The notes beneath the pieces were generated by a model. That model was not told where the DNA came from, ran no database searches, and saw only the letters and a program-made list of their open reading frames with translations. From CAZFBR01 sp035353495 [NCBI: uncultured bacterium] (GTDB lineage: Bacteria; DAOPZR01), in assembly GCA_964517215.1 (NCBI GenBank), contig CAZFBR010000156.1, positions 1 to 8,479 of the forward strand: a stretch of DNA of 8,479 nucleotides, given 5' to 3'. This document shows positions 7,046 through 8,479 of the stretch, in pieces (position 1 is the first letter of the stretch; every line of letters starts with the position of its first letter). The translations under genes were made by a program, and so were the position numbers.

Positions 7046-8035
7046 ATGAACAGGACGATGCTGGCGGTGCTGGTGATGATGATGCTGGTTGGGCTGTACG
7101 GATGCGGGTCGAAGCCGCCGGCGGCCGGGCCGGCATCGGGTGTGCTGGTCGAACTGATCCAGTATTCGGAAACGCCAATTGCGGACAATTACCGGAAGAG
7201 CATTGTTGACGGGCTGACGGCAGCCGGCCTGACCGAAGGGAAGGATTACCGTTTAGTGACCCGCACAGCGGAAGGGGAGATGAGCAATATCCCGATGCTG
7301 ATCGACGCGGCAGTGACGGACAAGGCCGATCTGCTGGTGACCTTCCAGCCGCAGATACTGTACGCCGCGCTGCAGCGGGCGCCCGGGATGAAGACGGTGT
7401 TCGCCATCCTCACCGATCCGTTTGTGCTGGGTGCGGGCAATTCGGATACCGAGCATCTGGCGAATGTCACCGGCCAGTATATGCAGTCCAATTATGCTGA
7501 AATGATTGCGGCAATCAAGGCCTGCCAGCCGACGGCGACCAAACTGGGCGCGATATTCCAGATCGGCGAGGGGAATGCGGCGAAGAATATCGCCGACCTG
7601 ACCGCCGCGGCCGAGGCGCAGGGCATGACGGTAACGACCGTCGGCTATTCCACTTCGGGTGACATTGCGGCGGCGGCGGCAACCCTGTCGAGCAAGGGCG
7701 TGAATGCCTACCTCCATCTGCCGGAAGCGAATATGCAGGTGACGCTCGCCGCGCTCAACCAGGCTGCCCGCGACCAGCGGGTCCCGCTCTACTCGCTGGC
7801 GAGCGTGGCCAAACCGGTGCCCTGCCTGATTTGCGCGCCCGACGTGCGGGAAACCGCGCAGCGTTTCGCGACGCTGCTGGCGCGGGTGATCAAGGGTGAG
7901 AATCCGGGAACGATTCCGTTCGAAAACAGTCGTGTAGTCAAACAGCAGCTGATCGTCAATCCCGCAGCCTGCGCCGCGGCCGGCATTACGCCGCCGGCGG
8001 AACTGCTGGCCCGGGCCACCGAGGTCATCCGGTAG
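7046..8035 (+). CDS. ABC-transporter substrate-binding lipoprotein (ABC_sub_bind / TrpX-like)
   Basis: This 329-residue protein is probably the extracytoplasmic solute receptor of an ABC importer. Residues 1-20 form a lipoprotein signal peptide: N2-R3-T4, a hydrophobic core, and the lipobox LYGC with C20 as the lipidated cysteine. A short Gly/Pro/Ala linker follows. The mature part matches the ABC_sub_bind (PF04392) pattern: a first strand at 33-39 (VLVELIQ), the 'GL..AGL.EGKDY' helix at 56-68, DLLVTFQP at 95-102, the LTDP turn at 122-125, NVTG at 140-143, a second lobe starting at KLGAIFQIGEG (166-176), and the ending 'AAAGITPPAELLARATEVI', where the family usually has 'A..LGL.IP..LL.RAD.VI'. 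Known members bind aromatic amino acids, but the ligand here cannot be read from sequence. Such receptors are usually encoded beside a permease and an ATPase; neither is seen here, though they may lie beyond the right edge. Confidence 0.88.
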   Translation: MNRTMLAVLVMMMLVGLYGCGSKPPAAGPASGVLVELIQYSETPIADNYRKSIVDGLTAAGLTEGKDYRLVTRTAEGEMSNIPMLIDAAVTDKADLLVTFQPQILYAALQRAPGMKTVFAILTDPFVLGAGNSDTEHLANVTGQYMQSNYAEMIAAIKACQPTATKLGAIFQIGEGNAAKNIADLTAAAEAQGMTVTTVGYSTSGDIAAAAATLSSKGVNAYLHLPEANMQVTLAALNQAARDQRVPLYSLASVAKPVPCLICAPDVRETAQRFATLLARVIKGENPGTIPFENSRVVKQQLIVNPAACAAAGITPPAELLARATEVIR

Positions 8036-8102
8036 CACCGCCGGCAGCCGAGCCGGTATCACTGCCACAAAAGTGGGCGGGATGAGCGCTGGGTCATTGG
8101 TT

Positions 8103-8327
8103 ATGAATGCACTGCTGCTGGCATGGGGTAGTATCAGTCTGTTTTGCCTGCGCAGCATTTGGCGTGACCATCCGGACGATTCGGTGCTCATCAAGCTGTT
8201 CTGGTCGCTGGTGGTCTGTGTGCCGATCATGGGTTAGGTGTTATACGGCGGCATGTACACGTTGCCTGCGGTGCAGCCGCCGGCCTTGCGGGCGAAGAAA
8301 ACCAGGGGCATACGCACGGACTTGTGA
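8103..8327 (+). pseudogene. Small two-helix membrane protein frame with in-frame TAG
   Basis: The frame from the ATG at 8103 runs 44 codons, meets TAG at 8235-8237, then continues in the same frame for 29 codons to TGA at 8325-8327. An in-frame ATG at 8082 would add seven residues. The first part has a hydrophobic segment (ALLLAWGSISLFCL) and a polar loop (RSIWRDHPDDS). A second segment begins at LIKLFWSLVVCVPIMG and carries on across the stop with VLYGGMY, followed by a Pro- and Lys-rich tail (LPAVQPPALRAKKTRG). That reads as one continuous membrane protein of about 74 residues, resembling PLDc_N-like short membrane proteins that have an 'LFW.LVV..P..G...YG' helix. A single TGG-to-TAG change would explain the interruption. 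It lies 67 bp after the lipoprotein gene and may be co-transcribed. Alternatives are a sequencing error, read-through, or a truncated 44-residue peptide. Confidence 0.55.
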
Positions 8328-8418
8328 ATGTGACTATGGCAGCCGCCAACCCCAAATAGCCGGGAAAGTATACTCTATTTCGACCGCTCGCCGGGCGGTT
8401 AGGGGGATGAGGTACCGG
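8328..8418 (+). other. Intergenic region after the small membrane protein frame
   Basis: I find no supported gene here. A weak 5-bp hairpin (ACCGC / GCGGT around a 7-nt loop) spans 8383-8399 and lacks a following T-run, so it is not a clear terminator. A 14-codon frame starting at the ATG at 8407 runs into the inverted repeat and stops in its loop; it is too short to support. Confidence 0.35.
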
Positions 8419-8479
8419 CAGATTTTGACCGTAGTTGGGGAGCGAGTGTAGCACGCTCCCCAACTACGGTCAAAATCTG
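8419..8479. repeat. Perfect inverted repeat, 26-bp arms and 9-nt loop, at the window end
   Basis: The left arm (8419-8444) and right arm (8454-8479) are exact reverse complements over all 26 bases, around the loop AGTGTAGCA. The right arm ends on the last base of the window, so the repeat could be longer. The arms go from AT-rich outside (CAGATTTTGACC) to GC-rich inside (TTGGGGAGCG). No T-run follows, so it is not a standard terminator. It might be a real hairpin element or a fold-back assembly join at a contig end; the exact coincidence with the edge favours the join. Confidence 0.85.

Noticed and set aside
7046-8132. Read-through of the lipoprotein TAG stop into 31 further codons, as evidence of UAG reassignment
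   Set aside because: The family's usual C-terminal ending (LLARATEVIR) is reached exactly at the TAG, and the extension is His/Arg-rich without family resemblance, so UAG acts as a normal stop here.
7253-8230. 325-codon minus-strand frame opposite the lipoprotein gene
   Set aside because: Rich in Arg, His and Gly with no domain pattern; the plus strand has a promoter, ribosome binding site, lipobox and family motifs over the same bases.
8107-8451. 114-codon plus-strand frame at the right end
   Set aside because: It is a +1-frame shadow of the small membrane protein (Cys/Arg-rich), then crosses unrelated spacer and ends in the loop of the inverted repeat.
1-8479. CRISPR array, tRNA, rRNA, insertion sequence or defence island
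   Set aside because: I saw no regularly spaced direct repeats, no cloverleaf with conserved T-loop, no transposase motifs, and no defence genes beyond addAB, which is an ordinary repair system.

Overview
The window reads as a bacterial chromosomal or metagenomic contig from a fairly GC-rich genome; sampled lines inside the two large genes are about 63-65% G+C. Its core is an intact addA-addB operon on the minus strand. Both proteins follow the pattern I associate with Bacteroidota/Chlorobiota and related FCB-group bacteria: a compact AddB of about 960 residues without a Walker A, and an AddA whose Walker A reads YSSSAGSGKTYTLVKEYLKL. The high G+C means this need not be a typical Bacteroides. 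I would place it no more precisely than the FCB group or a similar uncultured lineage.

Layout, left to right. (1) 1-402 (+): an AT-rich ORF of 133 codons, 37% G+C by count, of unknown function and possibly cut at the 5' window edge. (2) 403-664: a short convergent intergenic region of mixed composition, with a perfect 12-bp hairpin at 602-628 and traces of possibly decayed coding sequence. (3) 665-6900 (-): addA followed by addB, overlapping by 4 nt (ATGA). Together they should make the two-nuclease, single-motor helicase-nuclease that resects double-strand breaks for RecA-dependent repair. (4) 6901-7045: a divergent promoter region with a near-consensus sigma-70 promoter (TTGACG-17-TAGAAT) reading right, and three copies of the heptamer GAATGCG in both orientations. 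(5) 7046-8035 (+): a lipoprotein of the ABC_sub_bind (TrpX-like) family of ABC-transporter substrate-binding proteins; no permease or ATPase lies within the window. (6) 8103-8327 (+): a small two-helix membrane-protein reading frame interrupted by one in-frame TAG. (7) 8419-8479: a perfect inverted repeat with 26-bp arms and a 9-nt loop, ending exactly at the last base of the window.

The repair operon and the transporter gene appear functionally unrelated; they simply share a divergent control region. I see no convincing new defence or mobile system. The points most worth checking are the interrupted small membrane protein, the inverted repeat at the edge, the low-GC segment on the left, and the basic N-terminal tail of AddA.
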